In this document: in pieces, positions 10,308 through 18,776 of the stretch
Position numbering within the stretch: the stretch's first letter is position 1
How the letters are laid out: the number at the start of each line of letters is the position of its first letter
From: an uncultured Thermoguttaceae bacterium
GTDB lineage: Bacteria > Planctomycetota > Planctomycetia > Pirellulales > Thermoguttaceae
Direction: 5' to 3'
Assembly (NCBI GenBank): GCA_938084835.1
Contig: CALKER010000018.1
Coordinates: 62,001 to 126,000, forward strand
Length of the DNA stretch: 64,000 nucleotides
The notes under the pieces: model-generated
The model's input: only the letters and a program-made list of their open reading frames with translations
The model's database searches: none
Told to the model about the DNA's origin: nothing
Program-made: the position numbers and the translations under genes

Positions 10308-11927
10308 ATGAGTACTGTTTTCGAGTCAATTCGCTACCTAGTTCCTTTTGGACCGAAAGAAGTCCCACACTTTTTTACGGATGTTCTCATCATTGGAGGC
10401 GGACTTGCCGGCTTCCGCGCCGCGCTAGCGGTCGATCCCAATATGTCGGTCGTCGTAATCACGAAGGCCGACCGCTGGGAGTCGAACACCGCTTATGCTC
10501 AAGGAGGTTTGGCGGTCGTCGTCGATCCAGAAGACTGCGTGCAAAATCATATTGCCGACACTTGCGAGGCAGGTAGCAAACTGTGCGATGAAAAGGTAGT
10601 GGAGAAGGTGATTCGCGCCGGTCCTGAAGAGCTCAAACGCTTGCTGGCGTGGGGAGCTCAATTTGATCGGGATGGAAGCAAGCTAGCCCTAGGCTTAGAG
10701 GGGGGTCACAGCCGGCCGCGGATCGTCCATGCCCGAGGCGATGCCACCGGCCGCGAACTTGTTCGAACAGTTCTGAGCCAGGTTGAGGCCGCTCCAAATA
10801 TCGCCATTTGGGAACACACCTTCGCTATCGACTTGTTGACGGCCGACGGGGAGTGCCGGGGGGCTCTTGTTTGGAACGAGGAGCACGGCAAGACACTCAT
10901 TTGGGCCAAGCAGACCATTTTGGCCTCTGGCGGTGCGGGCCAAGTTTATCGGGAGAGCACTAATCCGGAGATCGCCACCGGTGACGGTCTGGCTATGGCA
11001 TGGCGAGCCGGTGCGGAACTACAAGACCTGGAATTCGTCCAGTTTCACCCAACCGTACTGTATATCGCCGGAAGTGCCCGGCATTTAATCACAGAGGCCA
11101 TTCGTGGGGAGGGAGGCTACCTTGTCGACCGAGATGGCCACCGTTTCATGTTTGACTACGACCCCCGCGGGGAATTAGCACCTCGAGACATAGTCACGCG
11201 GGCGATTGTAGCCCAAATGGCTAAGACTAGGCACCCCAACGTCTACCTCGATCTAAGGCATTTAGATCCAGATTTTGTGCGAACCCGTTTCCCGGGCATG
11301 GTGACCATTTGCGCGGAATTCAATCTGGATTTGACCCGGGATCAAATTCCGGTTCGCCCTGGTGCCCATTATTTCATGGGCGGAGTTCGCATTGACATCG
11401 AAGGTCGTACCTCTTTGCCCCGACTGTGGGCTGCGGGCGAGGTGGCCTGCTCTGGTATGCACGGTGCCAACCGCTTGGCATCCAACAGCCTCCTCGAGGC
11501 TGTTTGCTTTGGGGCCTGGGCTGGCGAGGGAGCCAGTCGCTGTGCTCAACCACTTGAAGATCACTACAAGGCTCTCCCGCTAAGTAACTCCCGCACAGTG
11601 ACACCAGAAGATAAGCTTGACCTGCTGGATATTTCCAACTCCCTTAAGGCCCTTATGTGGCGGAACGTCGGGGTGATCCGGGAGGAAGCTGGGCTGGCAG
11701 AGGCAAAAAAACAAATTGAGTACTGGGCGCAATATGTCCTCACCCGGCAGTTTCGCACACCTGCCGGCTGGGAGCTTCAAAATCGACTGACCGTGGCCTG
11801 GTTGGTCATTCAAGGGGCCCTTGCGCGCCGAGAAAGCCGCGGTGCTCATTTTCGACGGGACTTTCCTTTTGCTGATGACGAGCATTTTCTCCGTCACATC
11901 ATTTTAAAGCGGGGCGAAGGTGCATAA
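10308..11927 (+). CDS. nadB: L-aspartate oxidase
   Basis: A 539-residue FAD enzyme that oxidises L-aspartate to iminoaspartate, the first step of de novo NAD synthesis. The dinucleotide-binding motif IIGGGLAG is at residues 28-35. NTAYAQGGLAVV, HSRPRIVHARGDATG, QFHPTVL, ITEAIRGEGGYLVD and the C-terminal HGANRLASNSLLEAVCFG block are characteristic of NadB and separate it from succinate dehydrogenase SdhA. The helical C-terminal domain (LKALMWRNVGVIR) is also family-typical. The start ATG has no obvious Shine-Dalgarno. nadA and nadC, usual partners, are not in the window. The gene is convergent with the NamZ fusion gene. Confidence 0.92.
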   Translation: MSTVFESIRYLVPFGPKEVPHFFTDVLIIGGGLAGFRAALAVDPNMSVVVITKADRWESNTAYAQGGLAVVVDPEDCVQNHIADTCEAGSKLCDEKVVEKVIRAGPEELKRLLAWGAQFDRDGSKLALGLEGGHSRPRIVHARGDATGRELVRTVLSQVEAAPNIAIWEHTFAIDLLTADGECRGALVWNEEHGKTLIWAKQTILASGGAGQVYRESTNPEIATGDGLAMAWRAGAELQDLEFVQFHPTVLYIAGSARHLITEAIRGEGGYLVDRDGHRFMFDYDPRGELAPRDIVTRAIVAQMAKTRHPNVYLDLRHLDPDFVRTRFPGMVTICAEFNLDLTRDQIPVRPGAHYFMGGVRIDIEGRTSLPRLWAAGEVACSGMHGANRLASNSLLEAVCFGAWAGEGASRCAQPLEDHYKALPLSNSRTVTPEDKLDLLDISNSLKALMWRNVGVIREEAGLAEAKKQIEYWAQYVLTRQFRTPAGWELQNRLTVAWLVIQGALARRESRGAHFRRDFPFADDEHFLRHIILKRGEGA

Positions 11928-11970
11928 CCGAACCGTACCCATTGGCCCATTTGAGCCTCGCAGTTTCACG

Positions 11971-12004
11971 CCGGCTTCCAGCAACCTTAACTTATGAAGG
12001 CCGG
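11971..12004. other. Imperfect hairpin between convergent genes
   Basis: CCGGCTTC at 11971-11978 can pair with GAAGGCCGG at 11996-12004 with one bulged G. It lies between the convergent ends of nadB and the NamZ fusion gene. It could help bidirectional termination, but no T-run follows on either strand. Confidence 0.25.
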
Positions 12005-12036
12005 AAACTCCCCGCGATCCTATCCCGGAAGGTTCT

Positions 12037-14400
12037 TCACTCGGGGTAGAGAAGATACTTACTTCGCCGGCTCCGGAATGCCTCCACATCTGGTTGAAAG
12101 AGCGGCTCGATTTCCTCATACGACTTTCCCGCCAAAATGGCTTCATACACCTTTTGGTTGCCTAGTAAACGCAGATAGGGCTGCGCATTCCACTGCTCCG
12201 GGAAAAGCCTACGGAGGGCTAGAGCCACCTCCAGACCGGTGCGGACCGGCTGCAGTTGGCCGCGATCCTCGATTTGCATCCGAATACCGCGGCACTCTTC
12301 CCCCCGAAAAATGTAATCGCGAGGGGTAAACGTTATCGTCTGCCACGTAATCCCCGGAAGTTTCCGATCGTGCAACACGGCCAGAAGTTTTTCGGCATCA
12401 ATCCAGGGCGCACCGAAAAGCTCGAAAGGAGTGTCCGTGCCCCGCCCAACAGAGACGTTGGTTGTTTCCAAAAGTCCGATGCCTGGATAGAGGAAGGCCG
12501 CAGGGATGGTCCGCATGTTGGGAGAAGGTGGGAGCCACCGAAGACCGGTGTCTTCCCAGTACATAGTCCGCCGCCAACCTTCCATGGGTATCACCACCAG
12601 ATCCAGCTCCAAAGCTCGCTCCTCCCGGAACATTTGTGCAAGCTCGCCGACGGTCATCCCATGGCGGATGGGCAAGCGGTGATAACCGACAAATGATTCT
12701 TTGTCTGGATCGAGCATCGGACCTTCCACCGCCACCCCCCCAATTGGGTTGGGCCGGTCGAGAACGACAAAGCGAATTCCTGCTTTGGAGGCTTCCTCCA
12801 TCGCATAGCCCATAGTGGAGATATAGGTGTAAAACCGGCTACCGACATCCTGAAGGTCAAACAGTAGGGCATCGATCCCCGCAAGCATTTCCCGAGTGGG
12901 GCGCCGCGTCTTTCCATATAAACTGTATATAGGTACATCTGTGAGCAGGTGCTTATCATCGGGGATATGAGCCACATCGAGAGTGCCCTCAAACCCATGT
13001 TCAGGAGCAAAAAAAGCTACCAACTTCACCTGCCGCGACCGCACCATCCGCTCCCAGGTGCGCACGCCATCCCTTCCCATCCCCGTGTGGTTGGTGATTA
13101 ATCCCACACGCAATCCCCGCACGGCCCAGAAGTCCTCGGCTTCCAAAACTTCCGCTCCCGTCCTGACCACTTTTGCTGCCGGCAGGGTTTTCAGGGCCCG
13201 GACAGCCACGCTGCCGATTCGGCCGATCAATGGGTTGACCGAGCCTTTGCCATCCGGATGAAGCCGATTACTCAAGAAAATTACCGCAAGGTCCTTTTCC
13301 GGATCGATCCACATCCCAGTGCCGGTGAAACCTCCGTGCCCGATAGCCCAGGGGCTATATTGCGGGCTTCTGTTGGAGGAGTACGAGCTGTGCACATCCC
13401 AACCCAGGGCGCGATAACCTGGTGGGTTCGGAAGACCTCGCGGGTGGGTCATCAAGCGATAAGCGGGAGGCGACAAGAAAACTTTTCCGTCAACGGTACC
13501 ACCATTGAGCATCATTCGTGCATACCGCCATAAATCCGCAGCCGTGGAGAAAAGCCCGGCATGACCGGCCACACCCCCAAGCTTCCGCGCCCGCGGATCG
13601 TGAACCACCCCACGGAGAAATTCTTCTGCCACTTTTTCGGTGGGTGCTACTCTGGGATAAAGCACCGCATCCGGAGAAAAACCGGTGTCGCTCATTCCGA
13701 GGGGTCGGAAAATCTCTTCGACGGAAAAGCGATCCAAAGGTTGACCACTGACGCGCCGAACAAGCTCTCCGAGCACGATATAACCCACATCGGAGTAAAC
13801 AAATCGATCTCCCGGGGAAGCAATCGGCTTTATGGCTTGGATACGTTTGAGGGCCACCTCCGGCCCGTGATCATAATCAGTAAGCGGATTGGCCGCAGCT
13901 ACTCCGCCGACATGCAGAAGAAGTTGTGCCACGGTGACCTTCTCTTTTCCCGAGCTGGCGAATTCGGGAATGTACCGCGCCACCGGAGCATCCAGCTCAA
14001 TGGCCCCGCGCTGCCACAAAAGCATAACACTCGTCGCGGTGGCAATGGGCTTGGTGAGCGAAGCCAGGTCAAAGATGGTATCGAGGGTCATTGGCTCCGG
14101 AAAAGGTTGCACCTGTCGGAGCCCATAAGCCTTGGCGAAGAACACTCCTTTCCGCCGCCCAATCACCACCACGCAGCCTGGCATCTCACCGCGGGCTATG
14201 GCTTCATCCACAAGGACATCGATCGCCTGGAGAGCTTCCCCATCGACACCAGCATCTTCTGGAGAAACAAGCGGGAAAGCCTCACCTGCCCGCACTTCTA
14301 GGTGTGGACTAGACACCGTTAACGCCGCCAATACGATCAATCCCTGTAAGAACGCATGCTGCCTCCAACTGTGAAGTATCTCCGGGGTGGGGATCATCAC
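12037..14400 (-). CDS. Exported serine beta-lactamase-type hydrolase fused to NamZ-like exo-N-acetylmuramidase (DUF1343)
   Basis: About 787 residues. A GGAGGAG box seven bases before GTG 14400 (or ten before ATG 14397) decides the start; the frame is open to 14463. A signal peptide (FLQGLIVLAALTVSS) is followed by a class C beta-lactamase/DD-peptidase-type domain (about 40-405). This has the nucleophile in SLTK (Ser114), YSD (Tyr202) and HGG (about 355). From about residue 415 a DUF1343 domain begins (GLRVGLITNHTG, FFAPEHGFEG, DLQDVGSRFYTYISTM, VLDRPNPIGG, TNVSVGRGTDTPFE). DUF1343 founder NamZ is an exo-beta-N-acetylmuramidase (GH171). Both halves point to peptidoglycan or muropeptide turnover in the periplasm. 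It ends a minus-strand run rluB, pyrK, namZ-like, with 106 bases to pyrK. Confidence 0.88.
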   Translation of the reverse strand: MMIPTPEILHSWRQHAFLQGLIVLAALTVSSPHLEVRAGEAFPLVSPEDAGVDGEALQAIDVLVDEAIARGEMPGCVVVIGRRKGVFFAKAYGLRQVQPFPEPMTLDTIFDLASLTKPIATATSVMLLWQRGAIELDAPVARYIPEFASSGKEKVTVAQLLLHVGGVAAANPLTDYDHGPEVALKRIQAIKPIASPGDRFVYSDVGYIVLGELVRRVSGQPLDRFSVEEIFRPLGMSDTGFSPDAVLYPRVAPTEKVAEEFLRGVVHDPRARKLGGVAGHAGLFSTAADLWRYARMMLNGGTVDGKVFLSPPAYRLMTHPRGLPNPPGYRALGWDVHSSYSSNRSPQYSPWAIGHGGFTGTGMWIDPEKDLAVIFLSNRLHPDGKGSVNPLIGRIGSVAVRALKTLPAAKVVRTGAEVLEAEDFWAVRGLRVGLITNHTGMGRDGVRTWERMVRSRQVKLVAFFAPEHGFEGTLDVAHIPDDKHLLTDVPIYSLYGKTRRPTREMLAGIDALLFDLQDVGSRFYTYISTMGYAMEEASKAGIRFVVLDRPNPIGGVAVEGPMLDPDKESFVGYHRLPIRHGMTVGELAQMFREERALELDLVVIPMEGWRRTMYWEDTGLRWLPPSPNMRTIPAAFLYPGIGLLETTNVSVGRGTDTPFELFGAPWIDAEKLLAVLHDRKLPGITWQTITFTPRDYIFRGEECRGIRMQIEDRGQLQPVRTGLEVALALRRLFPEQWNAQPYLRLLGNQKVYEAILAGKSYEEIEPLFQPDVEAFRSRRSKYLLYPE

Positions 14401-14506
14401 TTTGCAGCTCCTCCGGGGCTTGAAGCGCCGCTGACTCCCAAGCTTTGCATTTGAGTTCTGCATTTTCAGCGGTAATCAGTGTCACAGTGAAGCGATTTCG
14501 GCTATT

Positions 14507-15511
14507 CTACTCCTCCCGATGGCCGAACACTTCCCAGGCAAGAACTTCGGCTGGGAAAACCGGTCCCTCCACACACGCGCGGCGATAATCCCAGTCATCA
14601 GAGCCCGTTCGCACTGGCACGGCGCAACTGAAACAAATCCCTATGCCGCACGCCATCGGCGTTTCGAGCGAGACCCAACAGGGAATCCCGCGTGCCAGAC
14701 AAATTTGGGCAGTCTCCCGAAGCATGACCTCTGGGCCGCAGGCAAGCACCTTAACGCATTTTGGCGGAAGTTGAACACGGGTACCGCCTTCCGGATCTGC
14801 AGTAACTGTGCCCGCACAACCGCTGGTCCCCAGGAGCTCGAGCAAAAGCTCGGTAACAACACCGCGACGCCCCGCCGAACCATCGTCGGTACTTACTAGC
14901 ACCTCAACACCCAGTTGGTTAAATTCATGGACACAGGCCAGACGAGCCGCCGTGCGGCTTCCGTAACAAAGTGTCAATCGCTGGCAGAAAGGCCCCCTGA
15001 GAGGAGGGTGGCCATATTTTTTCAGTCCCATCGCCTGTTTCGCAAAAGCCAAAAACGGAGTAATCCCGATGCCACCGGCAACGAGGATCCAGTGGTCAGC
15101 CTCCGCAGCGGGAAAACCATTCCCCAGGGGTCCCCAAACTTCAAGTTCGGCCCCTTGACCCATCCGCGCAAGGCGACGCGTCATTTTGCCTACAACTTCG
15201 TAAACAATTTCTAGAATTGCCGGGCCACCGGTGGCATCTTCGGCAACATCGTACAGCGCAAAAGCTCGGCCAAGGAGCGGATCAATCGTCTCCGGCAATC
15301 GCACCATGACGAATTGACCGGGAGTTATACGCTGGGCGATTTCGGGCGCCCACACTCGAAGACGATAAATCTCCTCCGCCACAGCGACGTTATCAATGAC
15401 GCCGACGCGTCCAAACCAAAACCGCTTAGCTCCTCCGTGCTCCTCAAGCGACGGTGGCGGCAAAGCACGATGCGCACTTTCTGCCTTTACCGGTTCCAAG
15501 TTTTCTATCAT
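14507..15511 (-). CDS. pyrK: Dihydroorotate dehydrogenase B, electron transfer subunit
   Basis: 334 residues. PyrK carries FAD and a [2Fe-2S] cluster and passes electrons from dihydroorotate oxidation by PyrD to NAD+ in pyrimidine synthesis. A ferredoxin-reductase FAD domain (PGQFVMVRLPE, LLGRAFALYDV) occupies about residues 33-135. The NAD-binding part begins at LVAGGIGITPFLAFA (about 143-157), and LACGPEVML is at 256-264. The cluster cysteines are Cys288, Cys293, Cys296 and Cys313 in ACGIGICFSCAV and RRACVEGPVF, the PyrK pattern. The N-terminal 30 residues are an unusual charged extension. pyrD is not adjacent. The ATG start at 15511 lacks a strong Shine-Dalgarno. Stand-alone use with another flavoprotein partner cannot be excluded. 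Confidence 0.88.
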   Translation of the reverse strand: MIENLEPVKAESAHRALPPPSLEEHGGAKRFWFGRVGVIDNVAVAEEIYRLRVWAPEIAQRITPGQFVMVRLPETIDPLLGRAFALYDVAEDATGGPAILEIVYEVVGKMTRRLARMGQGAELEVWGPLGNGFPAAEADHWILVAGGIGITPFLAFAKQAMGLKKYGHPPLRGPFCQRLTLCYGSRTAARLACVHEFNQLGVEVLVSTDDGSAGRRGVVTELLLELLGTSGCAGTVTADPEGGTRVQLPPKCVKVLACGPEVMLRETAQICLARGIPCWVSLETPMACGIGICFSCAVPVRTGSDDWDYRRACVEGPVFPAEVLAWEVFGHREE

Positions 15512-15731
15512 GGGGTGATTCCGTGCCAGCCCGAGGACATGGTGCTATCTCGTAGTAAGCCACTCGCGCGATTTCTGCAAGAAATACACTCGGTACTAAA
15601 CGTGCTTATTCTCAATTTGTCGGCTTGCCCGAAAAAAACCATCTCTGCCTGTGGAACTTTTATAGACTAAGCGACATGTGGCTTGCATCCGCGTCTCCGA
15701 TTTGTCGTTCTCAGTGATTCCGGCCGAGGGA

Positions 15732-16520
15732 TCACGAACCTATGCCCGCGGCCCTCCGAAGTGCCGCCACCTCTTTTGGCGTCAACAGGCGGTACTGACC
15801 CGGTTTGAGTTTCCCCAAACTCAAAGGTCCGATGGCTATTCGCTTGAGTTTGTACACCTTGTGGCCAAATCTAGCAAGCATTCGCCGGATCTCGCGGTTA
15901 TGCCCTTCGCAAAGTTCGATTTCGAGAACGGCACTTTGCTTATATTTTTTCAACATCCGCACCCGCTTGGCCCGCGCTACGAAGTCTGCAAAATGAACGC
16001 CTCTGACCAGCTTCGTGAGCACCTTTTTATCGGGTACACCAGCCACCAGGATGCGGTACAGTTTGGGCACACCATATCGCGGATGTGTCAGCCGCAGGGC
16101 AAGTTCTCCATCATTGGTCACTAGGATGAGCCCTTCGCTGTGCAGATCAAGCCGCCCCACAAGGAAAAGTCGCACGTCACTTTCGGGCACAAGATCGATC
16201 ACCCTCAGCCGCCGTGAGGGATCCTTGTGAGTGCACACGACCCCGTCAGGCTTATACACGGCATAATAGACCCGCTGCGGGATCTTGATGGGCAAGCCGT
16301 CTACCCGGATCTCGCTTTTTTCCACATCGACCTTTTCGCCCAACTCGGTGACAATTTTCCCATCCACCATGACTCGGCCAGCAAGAATCAGCTCTTCGCA
16401 TTTACGGCGGGAGCCAAATCCGGCCGCTGCCAATACCTTTTGGAGCCGGTGCCTACCTGTTAACACAGGGGGAAAAGCCCGCGGCGTGCCTTCCGCATCG
16501 TCTGTCACTTTCTTTGGCAT
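15732..16520 (-). CDS. rluB: 23S rRNA pseudouridine synthase, RluB/RsuA family
   Basis: 262 residues from ATG 16520; an in-frame TTG just before it is less likely. Residues about 24-75 form an S4 RNA-binding domain (RLQKVLAAAGFGSRRKCEELILAGRVMVDG). The catalytic domain follows with the signature GRLDLHSEGLILVTNDG, in which Asp125 is the catalytic aspartate. GHNREIRRMLARFGHKVYKLKRI completes the RsuA/RluB/RluE/RluF fingerprint. Length and S4 domain favour RluB (position 2605 of 23S rRNA, E. coli numbering), but RsuA activity cannot be excluded from sequence alone. It opens the minus-strand run toward pyrK, 220 bases away. Confidence 0.9.
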   Translation of the reverse strand: MPKKVTDDAEGTPRAFPPVLTGRHRLQKVLAAAGFGSRRKCEELILAGRVMVDGKIVTELGEKVDVEKSEIRVDGLPIKIPQRVYYAVYKPDGVVCTHKDPSRRLRVIDLVPESDVRLFLVGRLDLHSEGLILVTNDGELALRLTHPRYGVPKLYRILVAGVPDKKVLTKLVRGVHFADFVARAKRVRMLKKYKQSAVLEIELCEGHNREIRRMLARFGHKVYKLKRIAIGPLSLGKLKPGQYRLLTPKEVAALRRAAGIGS

Positions 16521-17115
16521 CAATTTTTCCCCTGTTGTGCGCCGCAGCGGTATCCTCGCTTCGATCCAGCAAGCCTATCGCACGGATGCCCACGTTAAGA
16601 GGTCAAAGTGGGGACGGACCATATCCGCTCTACGAATCAGCAAACTATTGGAACGTCTTGCATCAAGAAGCCAGTTGCACGCAGCTTTTGTGTCCGGGAG
16701 TTGCAATCGTTTCCCCCAATTTTCCCCACATGAATGGTCACATTACTTCCTAAAGAATTGTACCCTCTACACCCTCGGGGGCCGATAGCCCCCACATGTG
16801 AACTGTCAGGCCTATTTGTTAAGCAAACTGAAGCCTTATACGAGAACCATCGCTCGGTAGCGTGTGACCTTTGTCCGTTGCCCTTTCACCCCATGACAAA
16901 CATAAAAGCCCAGAATAGAATCCACAATCGGAAATTAATTGCCGCATACCGTCCAGATTCCTACGCACAGTAGCTAGTAAAGTGCTCGTAATGTGTGTCT
17001 TAGGCTCGGCCCACCCTCCTGAGACATGAACAAGAAATACACCAGCCGCTAACGACCGTTACGGCAGATCAGTTAGCAAGTCACGGATGCTTGAGAGTTG
17101 AATTTAGGAGGGGAT
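16521..17115. other. Divergent intergenic region with a small hairpin
   Basis: About 0.6 kb between the divergent rluB and rsmG genes, so promoters for both should lie here. A perfect GGGGGC/GCCCCC hairpin with a five-base loop is at 16777-16793, without a T-run. The rsmG ribosome binding site AGGAGGGG is at the right end. No gene is supported. Confidence 0.45.
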
Positions 17116-18108
17116 ATGCTCGACAAAGAAACCTCACACGAACAAAACCGGAGGCCACCTTCAGAATCGCCGGATTCTCGCCCAGTGGGTCGGAATAACA
17201 CCAGCCACAACGAACCTAGCTCGCTACCTCCTTCCTGGGTCGCGACGGGCGAGGATTCTTCCAGTCCTTCCAACGATATTTGCCAGAATGGGCCATCACT
17301 TTCGCAGGACGTGGCATCAAGTGGGCAGGAAAAAAACTTCACCGCCCTCTCCCCGCCGAGCCCCACATCTCTCGAGGTAATCGAAGGGGAGACGCTGGCC
17401 GACGTTTTAGCTAAGTACAAAATCACGCTGCAACCCGATAAAGTAGCGCTCCTCGACCTATATCGCCGGCTCGTTTGGGAGTGGAATACTAAGATTAACC
17501 TTACGCGACACACGGATTTGGAAAAGTTTGTGACCCGGGATGTCCTCGACTCCCTAATGCTGTCTGAGTTTTTGGAACCGGAGGAACTTGTCTTGGACGT
17601 GGGAACCGGTGCAGGTGTGCCAGGAGTGATTGTGGCCATTCTTCGACCGGATTTGCGAGTGGTCCTGTGCGAGTCGGTGATAAAGAAGGCGAGGATCGTC
17701 GAGAAAATTGTTTGCCAACTTGGGCTCAAAATCCCCGTGGTGGCAGCACGAGTCCAAGATCTCTTAGGGCAGTCCACCCAATTTAATACCCTCATGGCCC
17801 GGGCCATTGGATCGCTGCGCGACGTGCTGAAGTGGCTCCGCCCACACTGGCGTTATTTTGACCGACTCCTTCTTGTCAAAGGTCGCTCGTGGCTGGAAGA
17901 GCGTGGGACGGCTCGCCATTACGGAATGATGCATGGACTGGCGCTACGAAAGTTGAAGGAGTACCACAACCCTGCCAATGACGCGTATAACGTGATCCTG
18001 CAGGTATGTCCGGAGGACCGGGTAGGCAAGGGCAAAAAATGCCAACTTCGCGAACTGCGAAGCCATCAGCCCAAGCTTCCACAGCCGCCGATCCCCCCGC
18101 CCCCGTAG
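17116..18108 (+). CDS. rsmG: 16S rRNA (guanine527-N7)-methyltransferase
   Basis: 330 residues from ATG 17116, placed because AGGAGGGG stands directly upstream; a TTG at 17098 in the same frame is weaker. The SAM-binding motif LVLDVGTGAGVPGVIVAI follows a helix with LVWEWNTKINLTRHTDLEKFVTRDVLDS, which is diagnostic of RsmG (GidB). Further blocks are ESVIKKARIVEKIV, ARAIGSLRDVLKW and LLLVKGRSWLEE. The first 80 or so residues are a Ser/Pro-rich hydrophilic extension, and the C-terminus ends in a Pro-rich tail; both exceed the usual length of about 210-240 residues. The gene stands apart from gidA/parAB, its common neighbours. Confidence 0.93.
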   Translation: MLDKETSHEQNRRPPSESPDSRPVGRNNTSHNEPSSLPPSWVATGEDSSSPSNDICQNGPSLSQDVASSGQEKNFTALSPPSPTSLEVIEGETLADVLAKYKITLQPDKVALLDLYRRLVWEWNTKINLTRHTDLEKFVTRDVLDSLMLSEFLEPEELVLDVGTGAGVPGVIVAILRPDLRVVLCESVIKKARIVEKIVCQLGLKIPVVAARVQDLLGQSTQFNTLMARAIGSLRDVLKWLRPHWRYFDRLLLVKGRSWLEERGTARHYGMMHGLALRKLKEYHNPANDAYNVILQVCPEDRVGKGKKCQLRELRSHQPKLPQPPIPPPP

Positions 18109-18703
18109 CCGCACTTGGGGCCGATCAAAGCGTGCCGCGCCTTGACCTGTCAACTGGACACAAGAGTTGCCCGAGGCGGGCGTCTCTGCTGTCCGAACTA
18201 TAAATTTCGCCGCAATAAACTTTCCTGCCAGTGACTCCCGTTAAATTCCGCCCAATTGCCGGACCCGAAAACGCGACATGTTTTTGGCGGATTCGTCGGA
18301 CACGGCCGCCTCTGGCTTAAGAGCATGCTACCCCGTCTCATAGCGGATGCGACGGTTTAAGAACACCTACATCATACATCGAGCGGAGCTACCCCCTCTC
18401 AAAATAAATCCGACAGTTAGCAGTGGCGCAAAAGGTATGGTTGACGAGCTCATCCTGGCGCCGCAGCGCCGAAAACCGCACGCTAGCGAGAAATTGGGCA
18501 TCGCTTACAAAAACTTAAAAACACACCAGTTCGCACCGAACCTGACGCGAAACAAAAGCTGAAAACGGAACGGGGAGAGGTGCGGATCATTTAGCCGGAA
18601 TCAGAAAGGGTCTAAAACGTACCAAATTCCTTGGGGAAAAGCGGAGCACCAAACTTCCTTTTAGGCTATAAGCCGGTCCCCGAGCCTCCAAAAGTTTGTC
18701 TAG
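18109..18703. other. Intergenic, no gene recognised
   Basis: About 0.6 kb between the end of rsmG and the 3' end of the tRNA gene. A 71-codon frame at 18347-18562 has no ribosome binding site or recognisable feature. Confidence 0.45.
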
Positions 18704-18776
18704 TGCCCCCTGGAGGATTCGAACCTCCGACCCACTGATTAAGAGTCAGTTGCTCTACCAGCTGAGCTAAGGGGGC
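18704..18776 (-). tRNA. tRNA-Lys (anticodon CTT)
   Basis: The minus strand reads as a complete cloverleaf. The acceptor stem GCCCCCT pairs with AGGGGGC, followed by discriminator A. The D arm has AGCTCAGCTGGTAGAGC. The anticodon arm ACTGA-CTCTTAA-TCAGT presents CTT (18741-18743 on the plus strand). The T arm GGAGG-TTCGAAT-CCTCC is intact. CCA is not encoded. It reads AAG lysine codons. Confidence 0.96.
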
